Counted from the first letter of the stretch, positions 1 through 8,908 are shown. The stretch: DNA of 64,000 nucleotides from Streptomyces sp. WAC05374 (GCF_004353505.1 NZ_SMNQ01000020.1:58496-122495); one strand, 5' to 3'. Translations and numbers: made by a program. Notes: a model not told the origin generated them from the sequence alone.

Positions 1-347
1 CCGAGGCCGTCGGCGGGCTCGAGGACGACCATGCCGCGGCGGGCGCCGACGAGCGCGGCGCCGGCGCGCAGCAGCTCGTGGAGGGCGTCGTCGAGGGTGC
101 CCGTACGGGTGAGGCGTTCGGTGAGTTCGTGCAGCGTGGTCAGGTCGGAGACCCAGCCCGCCAGCTTGTCCTGGATCATCGCCCCGGGGCCGGCGGGAGG
201 GGCCGGGAGGTCCGGAAGGGGCGCCGCAGTGTGCGTCGGCGCCGGAACAGTTGGATCGAATCCGGCCACTTTCGGCACGTGAGGGGCGGTCATGGCAGCC
301 GGCTCTTCGACGGGTGCGTTTCGCTGGATAGCATCGCAAACCCCCAT
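1..347 (-). CDS. N-terminal part of a GAF-domain signalling protein (runs off the window)
   Basis: Only the first 115 or so residues are present; the gene continues past base 1. After a Pro-rich start, a helical stretch (WVSDLTTLHELTERL) leads into a segment ending GARRGMVVLEPADGLG. That is how a GAF sensor domain begins in many Streptomyces GAF proteins, often followed by a PP2C/SpoIIE phosphatase, which cannot be seen here. Two in-frame ATG starts are possible (347 and 293); neither has a good ribosome site, and the longer one is given. It is divergent from the primase-like gene at 956. The GAF call is moderate; the output domain is unknown. Confidence 0.5.
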   Translation of the reverse strand, partial: MGVCDAIQRNAPVEEPAAMTAPHVPKVAGFDPTVPAPTHTAAPLPDLPAPPAGPGAMIQDKLAGWVSDLTTLHELTERLTRTGTLDDALHELLRAGAALVGARRGMVVLEPADGL

Positions 348-955
348 GTCAATCTGCGCCGCTGTCACTGCACCCACATGTACACGCAGAAGTGAGGGGA
401 TGTCCAGCATTGTCACGGGAGGGCGCGCGGTATTTACCGCAGCCGTAACTTGGCTCAAAAATGGCCCCCATGGGCAGGATTTGCGGTCGACTGAGCCCCG
501 TTCGACAAGCGGCACCTCCCGGAGACGGCGTCGGCCGACGCGGCCCTCGGGGGCGTCGTTCCGAGCGGGCTGGGTACGTAAAAGGTGTAGGCCAGGGGCA
601 GTTGGGACGGGCCCGGAACCCCACGGGAAGCAGTGGCGTCCTCAACCACGGAAGGCCGCGCCCCATCCCCGAGTGGCGGGGAAAGAGCACAGCGGGACCA
701 GCGGGACAGCCAGTGCGCGCCAGGGGCGCGCCACCCCTCGCCACGCGTTTAATGGACGGACAGCCGGCCCGGGCCGCGGCCCGGCGCACGCTCGGCGGTG
801 CCGGGCGGTGCCGCCCGCCGCGGGCGGCCAAGGGGCCGGTCACCACGCCGGCACCGTACGGGGCGGTGACGCGCCGGCCCGGACGCACAGTGAAGTGACG
901 CACACCTGTTGTGATGTGGATGACCTCGGCGTTCAACGGAAAGGAACGAGCGCTC
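348..955. other. 608-bp divergent intergenic region, no gene recognised
   Basis: This long gap separates two divergent genes. A 64-codon minus-strand frame (649 to 455) exists but has no ribosome site or recognisable family. No tRNA or clear terminator was found. It should hold the promoters of both flanking genes. Confidence 0.4.
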
Positions 956-1639
956 ATGCGCGAGATCCTCGGAAGGCGACGCAGGCTCCGGTTCCGGCGC
1001 AAGAGGAGGCCTGCCCACCTGGATGCGGCGCTCCTGTGCGCCACCGAGTGGCACTGGCCCGTCCTCCCGGGCGTGGGCCTCGGGCCCGCCGGGGGCCGTG
1101 GCGACCGGGAGCGCGGCTGTGCCTGTCCCGACCCCGACTGCGTCGTTCCCGGCGCACACCCCTTCGACCCCGGCCTGCTCGCGGCCACCACCGACGCGCG
1201 CATGGTCCGCTGGTGGTGGACCAACCGCCCCGACGCCCCGGTCCTGCTCGCCACCGGGGGCCGCGCGCCGTGCGCGGTGAGCCTGCCCGCGGTCGCCGGG
1301 GCCCGGGCGATGGCCGTCCTGGACCGACTGGAGACACGGCTCGGCCCGGTCGTCGCGACACCCACCCGGTGGTCGCTGCTGGTCGCCCCGTACACCCTCG
1401 AACAACTCGGCGAGCTGCTGTACGTCAAGGACCGCGTGCCCAGCTCCCTGCGCTTCCACGGGCAGGGCGGCTACCTGGTGCTGCCTCCGTCCGACACCGG
1501 GACCGGTCAGGTCCGCTGGGAGCGCGAGCCCCTCGCCGGGTCGGCGTCGCCGTGGCTGCCGGACGTGGAGGCGGTCGTGGACGCGCTGGTGGAGGCGAGC
1601 ACGAGTGCGCCGGACGGCGGCAGCCGCCTGCGCTACTGA
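956..1639 (+). CDS. Degenerate bifunctional primase/polymerase (Prim-Pol) family protein
   Basis: 227 residues with the layout of the small Streptomyces Prim-Pol proteins: an N-terminal basic stretch, a Cys-rich insert (CACPDPDC, about 56-62), then RMVRWWWTNRPDAPVLLATG, the usual lead-in to the catalytic strand. Active members have an acidic D-x-D pair shortly after; here the equivalent segment reads CAVSLPAVAG (about 106-115) with no acidic residue. The protein is therefore probably not a polymerase and may have a structural or regulatory role. ATG 956 is preferred because GGAAAGGAA lies just upstream. An intact paralogue is at 15193-16065. The family call is fairly secure; inactivity is inferred. 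Confidence 0.7.
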   Translation: MREILGRRRRLRFRRKRRPAHLDAALLCATEWHWPVLPGVGLGPAGGRGDRERGCACPDPDCVVPGAHPFDPGLLAATTDARMVRWWWTNRPDAPVLLATGGRAPCAVSLPAVAGARAMAVLDRLETRLGPVVATPTRWSLLVAPYTLEQLGELLYVKDRVPSSLRFHGQGGYLVLPPSDTGTGQVRWEREPLAGSASPWLPDVEAVVDALVEASTSAPDGGSRLRY

Positions 1640-1807
1640 CCGCCCCCTCCGCCGGCTCCGGGCCCCGCTGCCACCCGTATGTCACTCGTACGGGTGTGAG
1701 CGGGGCCGAGTTGTACGGGAATTGGGCGCGGGCCTCACGGGAGGCCCGCCCCGCGCCGATATCGTCGGCCCACCGTCGCGACGTCCCGGAGCTGGCAGGT
1801 GGGTCCC

Positions 1808-2347
1808 ATGAATCTCCGTGTGATCGGGCTCGGGGCCGCCGTGGTGGCCGCCGCGCTGGTGCCGCTCGCCGCCTCCGCCGGACCGGCGGGGAGCCCCGCC
1901 GCGCCGGCCGCGGACGGGAAGCCGGTGGCGGCCTCCGCACTTCTGGCCGGAATCGATGCCCCGGCGGCTGCGCCGGCCCGCTCCCACGGGGCGAGCCGGG
2001 CCGCTTGCGGACCGGAGGTGGTGTCGCCGGACGGGGTGGAGGCGCAGACCTGCGTCCTGAGTGAGGGGCATTCCGGGGAGCGCGACACCTGGGCGCGTAC
2101 CTACTACCGCAATGCGACGGGCAAAGGGCTGGGCGCCGTACTCACTTTGATGGGCCCCGGCGGGCGGACCGTACAAGCGCATTGCGAGGTGCGGCCGGAC
2201 GACGAGCCGGGGGTGTGCGAGACGCCCCGGGAGCCGTCACGGGGGACGTTCGCGGAATACATGGCGGTGGCGGAGTTCGCCGAGAGCGGGGAAAGCGCGC
2301 TGATGCTGCGATCGGGGAGCAACTCGCCCGATCCGGCGGCCAGTTGA
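1808..2347 (+). CDS. Secreted protein of unknown function
   Basis: 179 residues. The N-terminus is a clear signal peptide (MNLRVIGLGAAVVAAALVPL followed by AASAGPA). The mature part is Ala/Pro-rich and then forms a domain with four cysteines (ACGPEVV, QTCVLSEG, HCEVR, GVCETP) likely to make two disulfides, and a Ser-rich end. ATG 1808 is chosen over the near GTG at 1799 because the signal peptide starts cleanly there and GGAG lies about 18 bp upstream. I do not recognise the domain. It converges on the SEC-C gene. Confidence 0.7.
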   Translation: MNLRVIGLGAAVVAAALVPLAASAGPAGSPAAPAADGKPVAASALLAGIDAPAAAPARSHGASRAACGPEVVSPDGVEAQTCVLSEGHSGERDTWARTYYRNATGKGLGAVLTLMGPGGRTVQAHCEVRPDDEPGVCETPREPSRGTFAEYMAVAEFAESGESALMLRSGSNSPDPAAS

Positions 2348-2388
2348 GGGCCGGAGCCGGAAGATCCTCTTCCGCGGAAAATGAAGGG

Positions 2389-2426
2389 CCCGGTCGCTGG
2401 CGACGGGGGATGCACCAGCGACCGGG
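2389..2426. terminator. Bidirectional hairpin terminator
   Basis: Perfect 12-bp arms (CCCGGTCGCTGG and CCAGCGACCGGG) with a 14-nt loop lie between the convergent secreted-protein and SEC-C genes. Confidence 0.75.
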
Positions 2427-2580
2427 CTTCAAGCACCGTAACAAGAGATCGGCTGTACGCAAATTCGATCTCAGTTATTCGGACAGCGATTTACCGTCGG
2501 GTACCTGTTGTTGTGGCAGAAGTCACCGACCGGTCGGGATGTGGAACACGGGCCCTTCCTGATAACGGGCCCGGCCCTCA

Positions 2581-3549
2581 TCAGCTCAGGGTCACCTGGC
2601 GGTTGGTGAGCCCGCCGCGGGCCCGGCGCTCCTCCGCCGTCAGCGGCGCGTCGGCGGCGAGCGCGCCCGCCAGCCGCTCGGCGAACTCGGCCGCCGGCTG
2701 CTCGCACTCCTTGGCGCCCATCCCGGTCGGCAGGTCCCACACCGGCACCATCAGGCCGTGCGCCCGGAACGAGCCGACCAGCCGGGTCCCCTCGCCCAGC
2801 GACGACGCCCCGGCGGCGTGCAGCCGCGCCAGCGCGTCGAGCAGCTCCTCCTCCGGGTGCGGCATGACCCAGCGCAGGTGGTTCTTCTCGGGCGTCTCGC
2901 ACCAGTACGCGGCGTCCACGCCGGACAGCTTGACGGTCGGGATCGCGGCGGCGTTGGCCCGCTCCAGGGAGGCGGCCACCTCGGGCGACGCGCTCTGCTC
3001 CGCGTCCGGCACCCAGAACTCGAAGCCCGAGTGGACGACCGGCTCGAAACCGGCGTCCGCGTCCAGCAGGTCCTGGAGGCGCGGCCCGTCCGCCGGCACC
3101 CGGTGGGCGGCGACCGGCGTGCCCGGCTGGGCGGCCAGTGCGCGCTGGAGGGTGTCCGCGAGGTCCCGGCTGAGGTCGCCGGAGGAGGTGTCGTTCTGGA
3201 GGGCGAGCAGGACGGAGCCGTCGTCGCGGCGCAGCGCGGGCCACGCCATGGGCAGGACGGTCGCGAGCGTCACCGAGGGCACGCCCTCGGGCAGTCCGCC
3301 CTTGAGGTGCAGCGGCGCCGTCGCGGCGGGCACCAGCTCGCGCAGCGCGACCCAGTCGCACTCGCCGGGCAGCCCCTCGAAGGGCCGCTGGACCAGCTCG
3401 GTCACCGCGTGCGCGGCGGCCCGGCCGTGGCACGCCTTGTAGCGGCGGCCCGAACCGCAGGGGCAGGGCTCGCGGGCCCCGACGACCGGAACGGCCTCTC
3501 CGGTTGCCTGCGGCTTGCCGGCCTTGGTCTGGGGACGCTTCTTGCCCAT
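2581..3549 (-). CDS. DUF5926-type protein with N-terminal SEC-C zinc motif
   Basis: 322 residues. It begins MGKKRPQTKAGKP and then carries a SEC-C zinc knuckle, PCPCGSGRRYKACHG (about 30-44), like the metal-binding tail of SecA. The remainder is a long acidic alpha/beta domain typical of the actinobacterial DUF5926 family. Function is unknown; SEC-C domains bind zinc and often contact ribosomes or SecB-like partners. The start MGKKRP is preferred over an upstream GTG-type frame because the family begins this way. No operon partner. Confidence 0.8.
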   Translation of the reverse strand: MGKKRPQTKAGKPQATGEAVPVVGAREPCPCGSGRRYKACHGRAAAHAVTELVQRPFEGLPGECDWVALRELVPAATAPLHLKGGLPEGVPSVTLATVLPMAWPALRRDDGSVLLALQNDTSSGDLSRDLADTLQRALAAQPGTPVAAHRVPADGPRLQDLLDADAGFEPVVHSGFEFWVPDAEQSASPEVAASLERANAAAIPTVKLSGVDAAYWCETPEKNHLRWVMPHPEEELLDALARLHAAGASSLGEGTRLVGSFRAHGLMVPVWDLPTGMGAKECEQPAAEFAERLAGALAADAPLTAEERRARGGLTNRQVTLS

Positions 3550-3672
3550 GGTCTGACTTCTCCCGTAACGGCGGTGCGGCACTGCTGTGTCGGCCGCGAG
3601 CCTAGCCGCCTCGAGGCGCCGGACGGGCCACGTGCGCGGGTACCGCCCGGCCCGGGACCTCGTCCGGCGGGG

Positions 3673-4206
3673 TCAGTCGACGTCCTCGTACGCGTCGTAC
3701 GTCCCGTACACGTCCAGGAAGTCGAAGCCGGGAGCCGTGACGCGCGTAGCGAAGTCGTCGCGCCGGTGGCCTCCCGTGAGGACCACCCAGACCGTCACCT
3801 CGCCGGACGCGCCGTCCCGCACGCCCCAGTCCTGGGCGAGCGCGCTGATGATGTTCAGCCCCCGGCCGCCGCGTGCGGTGACCGAAGGCGTCGAGGGAAC
3901 CGGTCGGGTCGGACCACCGCCGTCCGTCACCTCGACGGTCAGGGCGCCGTGCCGGTCGACGCGCCAGGCGGCGCGGACGTCGCCGTCGCCGACCTCCACG
4001 CCCCGGCCCAGCGGCCTGCCGTGCCGGCAGGAATTGCTGAGCAGTTCGGAAAGGACCAGTACGGCATCGTCGACGACCGATTCGGCCATACCGCTGCGGC
4101 TGAGCTGCTCCCGCATGCGGTGCCTCGCCCGACCCACGCCCGCAGGGCCATGGGGTACGGCCATGCTCGACGACGTCGGCACCTCCTGTGCCATTACGAA
4201 CGCCAC
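3673..4206 (-). CDS. ATP-binding anti-sigma-type regulator (HATPase_c_2)
   Basis: 177 residues of the RsbW/SpoIIAB-like GHKL ATPase class that is expanded in Streptomyces. The N-box is VLSELLSNSCRHG, and a G-rich ATP-lid segment reads GRGLNIISALAQDWG. Such proteins bind and inhibit sigma factors or regulate anti-anti-sigma partners. The GTG start at 4206 is supported by GGAGG 8 nt upstream; the next in-frame ATG is five codons in. The long acidic C-terminal tail (DFLDVYGTYDAYEDVD) is typical. The partner sigma factor is not evident locally, but SigF/SigN-type factors are 33 kb away. Confidence 0.8.
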   Translation of the reverse strand: MAFVMAQEVPTSSSMAVPHGPAGVGRARHRMREQLSRSGMAESVVDDAVLVLSELLSNSCRHGRPLGRGVEVGDGDVRAAWRVDRHGALTVEVTDGGGPTRPVPSTPSVTARGGRGLNIISALAQDWGVRDGASGEVTVWVVLTGGHRRDDFATRVTAPGFDFLDVYGTYDAYEDVD

Positions 4207-4346
4207 CCCCGAGACCTCCTTTGCCCCACGCCACGGTGTGAATGCCCCAATGGCCTGGACCGGAAACCGGCCAATCCATGTGTGATGACGCACGCGACAC
4301 GGTCGAACACGGACCGAACGCGCCGGAGCACTCGGTGTAACGGGTG

Positions 4347-5147
4347 TTAAAGGCGGCCCAGTTGGGACAGGACCTGTTTGGGGCGGTTGGTGATGATCGC
4401 CTCCACTCCGAGGCGGGCGCACAGCTCGACGTCCGCCGGTTCGTCGACCGTCCAGACATGGACACGGTGACCGGCCCGGTGGAGGCGGGCGACGTAGCCG
4501 GGGTTGTTGCGGACGATCCGGATGGACGGCCCGGCGATCCCGGACCCGGCGGGCAGCCGGCCGTCGCGCACGCGCGGGGTGACGAACTGCATCAGGTACA
4601 CGGTCGGCACGGCGGGCGCCGCGGCGGTGACCCGGTGCAGGGAGCGGGCGGAGAAGCTCATGACCCGTACGGGGGTGGTGGTGCCGGTACGCGGCCGGGT
4701 CAGCCCGAACCGGTCCAGCAGCTCCACCAGCCGCGCCTCGACCTGGCCGGCCCACCGGGTGGGGTGCTTGGTCTCGACGGCCAGCTCGATGCGGCGTCCG
4801 GCGTCCGCCACGAGCGCCAGCAGCCGTTCCAGGGTCAGCACGGAGGTGTACTCGGGGTCGCCCCAGTCCGGGCTCTCCACCGGGTCCTTCCAGGCGCCGA
4901 AGTCGAGCTGGGCGAGGTCGGCGAGCTCCAGGGTGGACACCGCGCCGCGCCCGTTGGAGGTGCGGTTGACGCGGCGGTCGTGGACGCAGACGAGGTGGCC
5001 GTCGGCGGTGAGCCGTACATCGCATTCGAGGGCGTCGGCGCCGTCCTCGATCGCCTTCATGTACGCGGCCAGGGTGTGCTCGGGCGCGTCCTCGGAGGCG
5101 CCTCGGTGGGCGACGACCTGGATCGTGTGCTGCCGTGCGTGGGTCAC
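4347..5147 (-). CDS. Glycerophosphodiester phosphodiesterase
   Basis: 266 residues of the GDPD family, which hydrolyses glycerophosphodiesters to glycerol-3-phosphate and an alcohol. The catalytic core is visible near the N-terminus: VVAHRGASEDAPEHT (first His-Arg pair) and ALECDVRLTADGHLVCVHD (metal-binding Glu/Asp and second His). The end VHVWTVDEPADV...GVEAIITNRP is also typical. There is no signal peptide, so it is probably cytosolic. A GTG at 5147 gives MTHARQH, the family's usual start; ATG 5180 is an alternative with no better ribosome site. Confidence 0.85.
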   Translation of the reverse strand: MTHARQHTIQVVAHRGASEDAPEHTLAAYMKAIEDGADALECDVRLTADGHLVCVHDRRVNRTSNGRGAVSTLELADLAQLDFGAWKDPVESPDWGDPEYTSVLTLERLLALVADAGRRIELAVETKHPTRWAGQVEARLVELLDRFGLTRPRTGTTTPVRVMSFSARSLHRVTAAAPAVPTVYLMQFVTPRVRDGRLPAGSGIAGPSIRIVRNNPGYVARLHRAGHRVHVWTVDEPADVELCARLGVEAIITNRPKQVLSQLGRL

Positions 5148-5319
5148 CGCGACATGGTGCCACCGCTGTTCGGCCCTCATCGACGGGCATCCGATTTGCC
5201 GGAAATAAAGGATGGCCCGAAGACGCACAGGTCCGGCTTACAGTGGCCTGACGGCCTGTGGGAAAAGCTGACTGCCAGGACCCTGACCACCCCGACGACC
5301 ATGACGACGCGGATGCCCC

Positions 5320-5371
5320 GAAGACCCGGACGACCGGATGACCGTGAAGACCCGGACGACCGGATGACACC
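5320..5371. repeat. 26-bp tandem repeat in the protease promoter region
   Basis: The block GAAGACCCGGACGACCGGAT recurs at 5320 and 5346, within a wider low-complexity stretch (about 5280-5400) made of degenerate GACGACC/GATGAC units. It lies directly upstream of the HtrA-like gene, so it is in its promoter or 5' leader. Confidence 0.7.
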
Positions 5372-5428
5372 GACGACCCGGACGACCCCGATGACGTGCA
5401 ACGACGTGGAACCCGAGGAGAACGAGCC

Positions 5429-6962
5429 GTGAGCACTGAGAACGAGGGCAACGCGGTCCCGTCCGCCCCCTCCGCCCCGCCCCGACGGGGCGGCGCACCA
5501 CGACCCGGCGGCGCACCACGACCCGGCGGCGGGGCACTCCGGCGGGGCGGCGCACCACGACCCGGCGGCGGGGCACTCCGGCGGGGCGGCGCACCACGAC
5601 CCGGCGGCGGGGCACTCCGGCGGGGCGGCGCACCACGCCCCGGCGGCGGGGCACGCGGCACCCGAGCCGCCCCGGGCGACGCCCCCGGCGCCCGCCGGAC
5701 CGCCCACGGCGCCCCTTCCCACGGCTCCCCCTGCCGCGCCTCCCGCCGCGCCGCCCGCCGCCGGGTGGCCGCCCCCGCCGGGCGGGCCCGCCTGGGGCGC
5801 GCCGCTGCCGGCGGCGGGCGGGCCGCCGCACAAACGTTCCGGCGGGGGCCTGGTCGCCGCCGTCCTGGCCGCCGCGCTGATCGCGGGCGGTGTCGGCGGC
5901 GGCATCGGCTACTGGGCGGCCGAGCGCAACGACGGCTCGACCAGCTCGACCACCGTCGCGGCGGGCGAGGCACCGGCCGGCTTCAAGCGGGAGCCGGGCA
6001 CCATCGCCGCCGTGGCGAACAAGGCGCTGCCGAGCGTCGTCACCATCGAGGCCAAGGCGGGCGGCTCGGCAGCCGAGGGCGGCACGGGCACCGGCTTCGT
6101 GTACGACAAGGAGGGCCACATCCTCACCAACAACCACGTGGTCGCCTCCGCGGCGGAGGGCGGCACCCTCTCCGCGACCTTCTCCAACGGCAAGAAGTAC
6201 GACGCCGAGGTCATCGGCCGCGCCCAGGGCTACGACGTCGCCGTGCTCAAGCTCAAGAACGCCCCGTCCGGTCTCGCCCCGCTCCCGCTGGGGGACTCCG
6301 ACAGGGTGGCGGTCGGCGACTCCACGATCGCGATCGGCGCGCCGTTCGGCCTGTCCAACACCGTCACCACCGGCATCATCAGCGCCAAGAACCGCCCGGT
6401 CGCCTCCGGCGACGGCAGCGGCGCCGGGCGGAACTCGTACATGAGTGCCCTCCAGACCGACGCCTCGATCAACCCCGGCAACTCCGGTGGTCCGCTCCTG
6501 GACGCGCGCGGCGCGGTGATCGGCATCAACTCGGCCATCCAGTCGGCCGGCAGCGGCGGCCTCGGCCAGTCCCAGGCGGGCTCCATCGGCCTCGGCTTCG
6601 CCATCCCGGTCAACCAGGCCAGGAGCGTCGCCGACCAGCTCATCAAGACGGGCCGGCCGGTCTACGCGGTGATCGGTGCCACGGTGAACATGACCGAGGA
6701 GGGCGAGGGCGCCCGTATCGCCGAGGAGGGCGAGAACGGCACCCCCGCGGTCGTCCCCAACGGCCCCGCGGCCAAGGCGGGCCTGAAGCCGGGTGACGTG
6801 ATCACCAAGTTCGGCGACCGGGCGATCGACAGCGGTCCGACCCTGATCAGCCAGATCTGGACGCACAAGCCCGGCGACAAGGTGACGCTCACCTATGAGC
6901 GGGGCGGGAAGTCCACGACGGTCGAGGTGGTCCTGGGCGAGCGCACGGGCGACAGCGACTGA
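5429..6962 (+). CDS. HtrA/DegP-like membrane serine protease with PDZ domain; apparent +1 frameshift near the start
   Basis: The protease domain shows the full catalytic triad: His in LTNNHVVA, Asp in GYDVAVLKL, Ser in INPGNSGGPLLD. A PDZ domain follows (NGPAAKAGLKPGDVITKFG). It is preceded by one membrane helix (LVAAVLAAALIAGGVGGGIG), so the protease faces outside. The natural start is GTG 5429 (VSTENEGNAVPSAPSAPP), but that frame does not join the protease frame. One extra C in the CCCC run at 5480-5483 would explain it: skipping it gives SAPP-DGAAHHDPAA and then the whole protein. Without correction the first usable start in the protease frame is GTG 6012, after the membrane anchor. It may be a sequencing error or a real disruption. 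The linker holds 13-residue HHDPAAGHSGGAA repeats. Confidence 0.8.
5493..5654. repeat. 39-bp tandem repeat coding for HHDPAAGHSGGAA units
   Basis: Near-identical 39-bp units start at 5511, 5550 and 5589, with a shortened unit before and a partial one from 5628. The period is a multiple of three, so copy-number change would keep frame. It lies in the cytoplasmic linker of the HtrA-like protease. Confidence 0.85.
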
Positions 6963-7030
6963 CGCGTACGGCGTCACCCGTACCCGGCTCCCGGCGTGCC
7001 CGGAGCCGGGTACGGGCCCACAGTGGGTCC

Positions 7031-7255
7031 ATGACCGCCAACCCGCCGCCGGTGACCGTCTCCCCGCCCAGCCCGTCGGGCGGCCGCACCGTGCACGCCG
7101 CCGGCCGGCCCCTCGGCCTCGCCCACAGCGTCGCCGACCTGGTCGACCTCCTCAGCGGCACCGGCCTGGAACTGGGCCCGGACGACGTGGCCACCACCCA
7201 CCTCATCCACTGGCAGGGCGGCGGCCCCGCGGTCTGGGCCGAGTCACCCCCCTGA
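7031..7255 (+). CDS. Small conserved hypothetical protein
   Basis: 74 residues, beginning MTANPPPVTVSPPSPSGG with a core GRPLGLAHSVADLVDLLSGTGLELGPDDV and ending IHWQGGGPAVWAESPP. The Ser-Pro-rich start and the W-x-GGGP end look like a small family I have seen in Streptomyces, function unknown. It lies 69 bp behind the protease gene on the same strand, possibly cotranscribed. The helix-plus-WxGGGP core resembles a protein-interaction module, but no role can be assigned. Confidence 0.6.
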   Translation: MTANPPPVTVSPPSPSGGRTVHAAGRPLGLAHSVADLVDLLSGTGLELGPDDVATTHLIHWQGGGPAVWAESPP

Positions 7256-7334
7256 TCCGCCCCGGCCACACCCACCGCCACCCTCCCCCAGCCGGTAGGC
7301 TGTAGCCGCCCCGCTCCAAGCGACGCGGGGCGAG

Positions 7335-7419
7335 GGTGGGTTGCCCGAGCGGCCTAAGGGAACGGTCTTGAAAACCGTCGTGGCGCGAGTCACCGTGGGT
7401 TCAAATCCCACACCCACCG
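7335..7419 (+). tRNA. tRNA-Ser(UGA)
   Basis: The acceptor stem GGTGGGT pairs with ACCCACC, the long variable arm is typical of serine tRNAs, and the anticodon loop CTTGAAAA gives UGA. CCA is encoded at 7420-7422. The 3' part from 7366 is duplicated at 11157, so this gene is an integration site: its 3' half is element-derived. Confidence 0.95.
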
Positions 7420-7420
7420 C
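7366..7420 (+). repeat. att direct repeat, left copy (within tRNA-Ser)
   Basis: 55 bp identical to 11157-11211, beginning TCTTGAAAACC in the anticodon loop and ending ACCCACCGC at the tRNA 3' end. Confidence 0.92.
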
Positions 7421-7444
7421 CAGGTCACAGCACGTGCTGTTCAG

Positions 7445-7477
7445 AAGGGGTGTCCCCGCTTGAGGGGCACCCCTTCG
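7445..7477 (+). terminator. Terminator of tRNA-Ser supplied by the element
   Basis: Hairpin GAAGGGGTG...CACCCCTTC with GTCCCC/GGGGC inner arms lies 25 bp after the tRNA. It belongs to the element side of the junction. Confidence 0.75.
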
Positions 7478-7529
7478 GCATGGGTCCTGGCTCAACCTGG
7501 ATCGCCTGTGCCGCTGTAGATCATCGTGT

Positions 7530-7547
7530 GTGGACCAGGCGTGGACC
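7530..7547 (+). repeat. Paired direct repeat inside left end (candidate arm site)
   Basis: GTGGACC-AGGC-GTGGACC. The same GTGGACC-N4-GTGGACC pattern recurs at 11064-11081 near the other end, in the same orientation. It is consistent with arm-type integrase binding sites. Confidence 0.5.
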
Positions 7548-7666
7548 ACGACCAGCCCCCTGTTGCCCCCGCTGGGCCAATGATGACGCCCTGTCCGACT
7601 CGCGGCTGCTGTCAGTCGCCGTCCCTACGATGAATGGCGCTACGTCGACAGCGGAGGGGGATGGCG

Positions 7667-8725
7667 ATGGCCAGGGTGCTGCCCACGAAGAAGATTGAGC
7701 GTGCGGGAGTGAATGAATTTCGCGCGCTTATGGAATCTGCTGGCCATATCGTCCAAGAGATTGATGGGGGAAACGACTACGGGGAGGACTGTTATCTGAG
7801 CTTTACGCAGAAGGGGGAGAGGACCGGCGACATCGTTGCGGTTCAGGTGAAGAGCGGCACGGCGTACCGCAGGTCTGTCGGCTACGGAATTTCATGTCGA
7901 GGGCATGTACAGGACTGGACGCGGAGCAGGATTCCGGTGATTGGCGTTGTGTACGACCCGGATCTTCGGAAACTCTTCTGGGTCAACCTTACTGAATTTC
8001 TGCTCCAGGAGGTGGAGCAGGGGAGGAGCCCGAAAAGCGTTCCGGTTGCCGAGACGGCAATGCTGGATATCGACACGGTGGAAGCCGTGGTGCTGCGTAT
8101 CCGTAGTTTTATTTCTAAGAATGATCGGGTGAGGCCGATCGAGCTCGGAATTCTGCAAAGTGTCACTCGCAAAATGAGTCGGCTGAGGAATCGCCAATTC
8201 AATGATATGGATCGAACGCCTGTCGGTGGCGTTCCATACGAGATGGCCAGTGACTCGGTCGACTTTCGTGAGCGGCATCCCGGGTTCCACCCTGCCCTGG
8301 TGAAGTGGCTGTCTGTAGGTGTGATCGTGGGTCTCTTGGCCATGATGGCGCCCGGTCTGTTCAAGGCTGTCGAACGTGATGGTCACGCCTCATGGTTGTG
8401 GAGCGGGTGGGCGTGGCTAGTTTGCTACTACGGAACTCTGGCATATCTCCTGATGGTGAGTGGGAAAGATCCGCAGAAGAGGCGGGCGAGATTTCTGCGG
8501 TGGGGGGCGTTTTCTCTGATCTGGTCCGGCTGGTACGTGGGCCTTGCCCATCAGACTTCCGCATGGTCGGTGAATCCGATATTTGAGTGGATCTTCGTGC
8601 ATCAGATGCCCGTGGTTGCAAAATTCTTGCTTCTGTATCTGACCGGCTTCTATTTGAGGCAGGAGATTGATAGAAGGCGGAGGCTTAGGCTGGCCTATCC
8701 TGAAGGTGTTCCTGAGGGAGGATGA
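7667..8725 (+). CDS. DUF4365-type nuclease-like domain fused to membrane helices
   Basis: 352 residues. The N-terminal 140 residues look like a DUF4365 domain with a PD-(D/E)xK-like core: acidic DYGED (37-41) followed by VAVQVKSG, the Q-x-K pair at 60 and 62. The C-terminal half has about four hydrophobic helices (from roughly 210), for example LVKWLSVGVIVGLLAMMAPG. A nuclease-like domain on a membrane anchor suggests a defence role, but this is inference. ATG 7667 is chosen since GGAGG is 9 nt upstream; ATG 7661 is only 3 nt away. Codon use is markedly less GC-rich than the neighbours, a sign of transfer. Confidence 0.7.
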   Translation: MARVLPTKKIERAGVNEFRALMESAGHIVQEIDGGNDYGEDCYLSFTQKGERTGDIVAVQVKSGTAYRRSVGYGISCRGHVQDWTRSRIPVIGVVYDPDLRKLFWVNLTEFLLQEVEQGRSPKSVPVAETAMLDIDTVEAVVLRIRSFISKNDRVRPIELGILQSVTRKMSRLRNRQFNDMDRTPVGGVPYEMASDSVDFRERHPGFHPALVKWLSVGVIVGLLAMMAPGLFKAVERDGHASWLWSGWAWLVCYYGTLAYLLMVSGKDPQKRRARFLRWGAFSLIWSGWYVGLAHQTSAWSVNPIFEWIFVHQMPVVAKFLLLYLTGFYLRQEIDRRRRLRLAYPEGVPEGG

Positions 8726-8908
8726 CGTGTTGCTGCTGAGTATGAAATCAGCCGCTGTCCATGGGTAGCCCACGGCGCATTGTTGAGAGCGCTGCACTTG
8801 ACCGGAAAAGTCCACGTAGGCACGAGAACAGGTGCCGTTGGTGCGGTGCTGGCGGTCAGGAGACGTCCGTGGCCGGCACCTCGATGAATCCCATTGAGCC
8901 CTGCATAG

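Noticed and set aside
455..649. 64-codon minus-strand frame in the first intergenic region
   Set aside because: No ribosome site, no recognised pattern; kept only as part of the intergenic note.
5493..5654. Possible CRISPR-like array (39-bp repeats)
   Set aside because: Units are directly adjacent without spacers and code for a protein repeat in frame.
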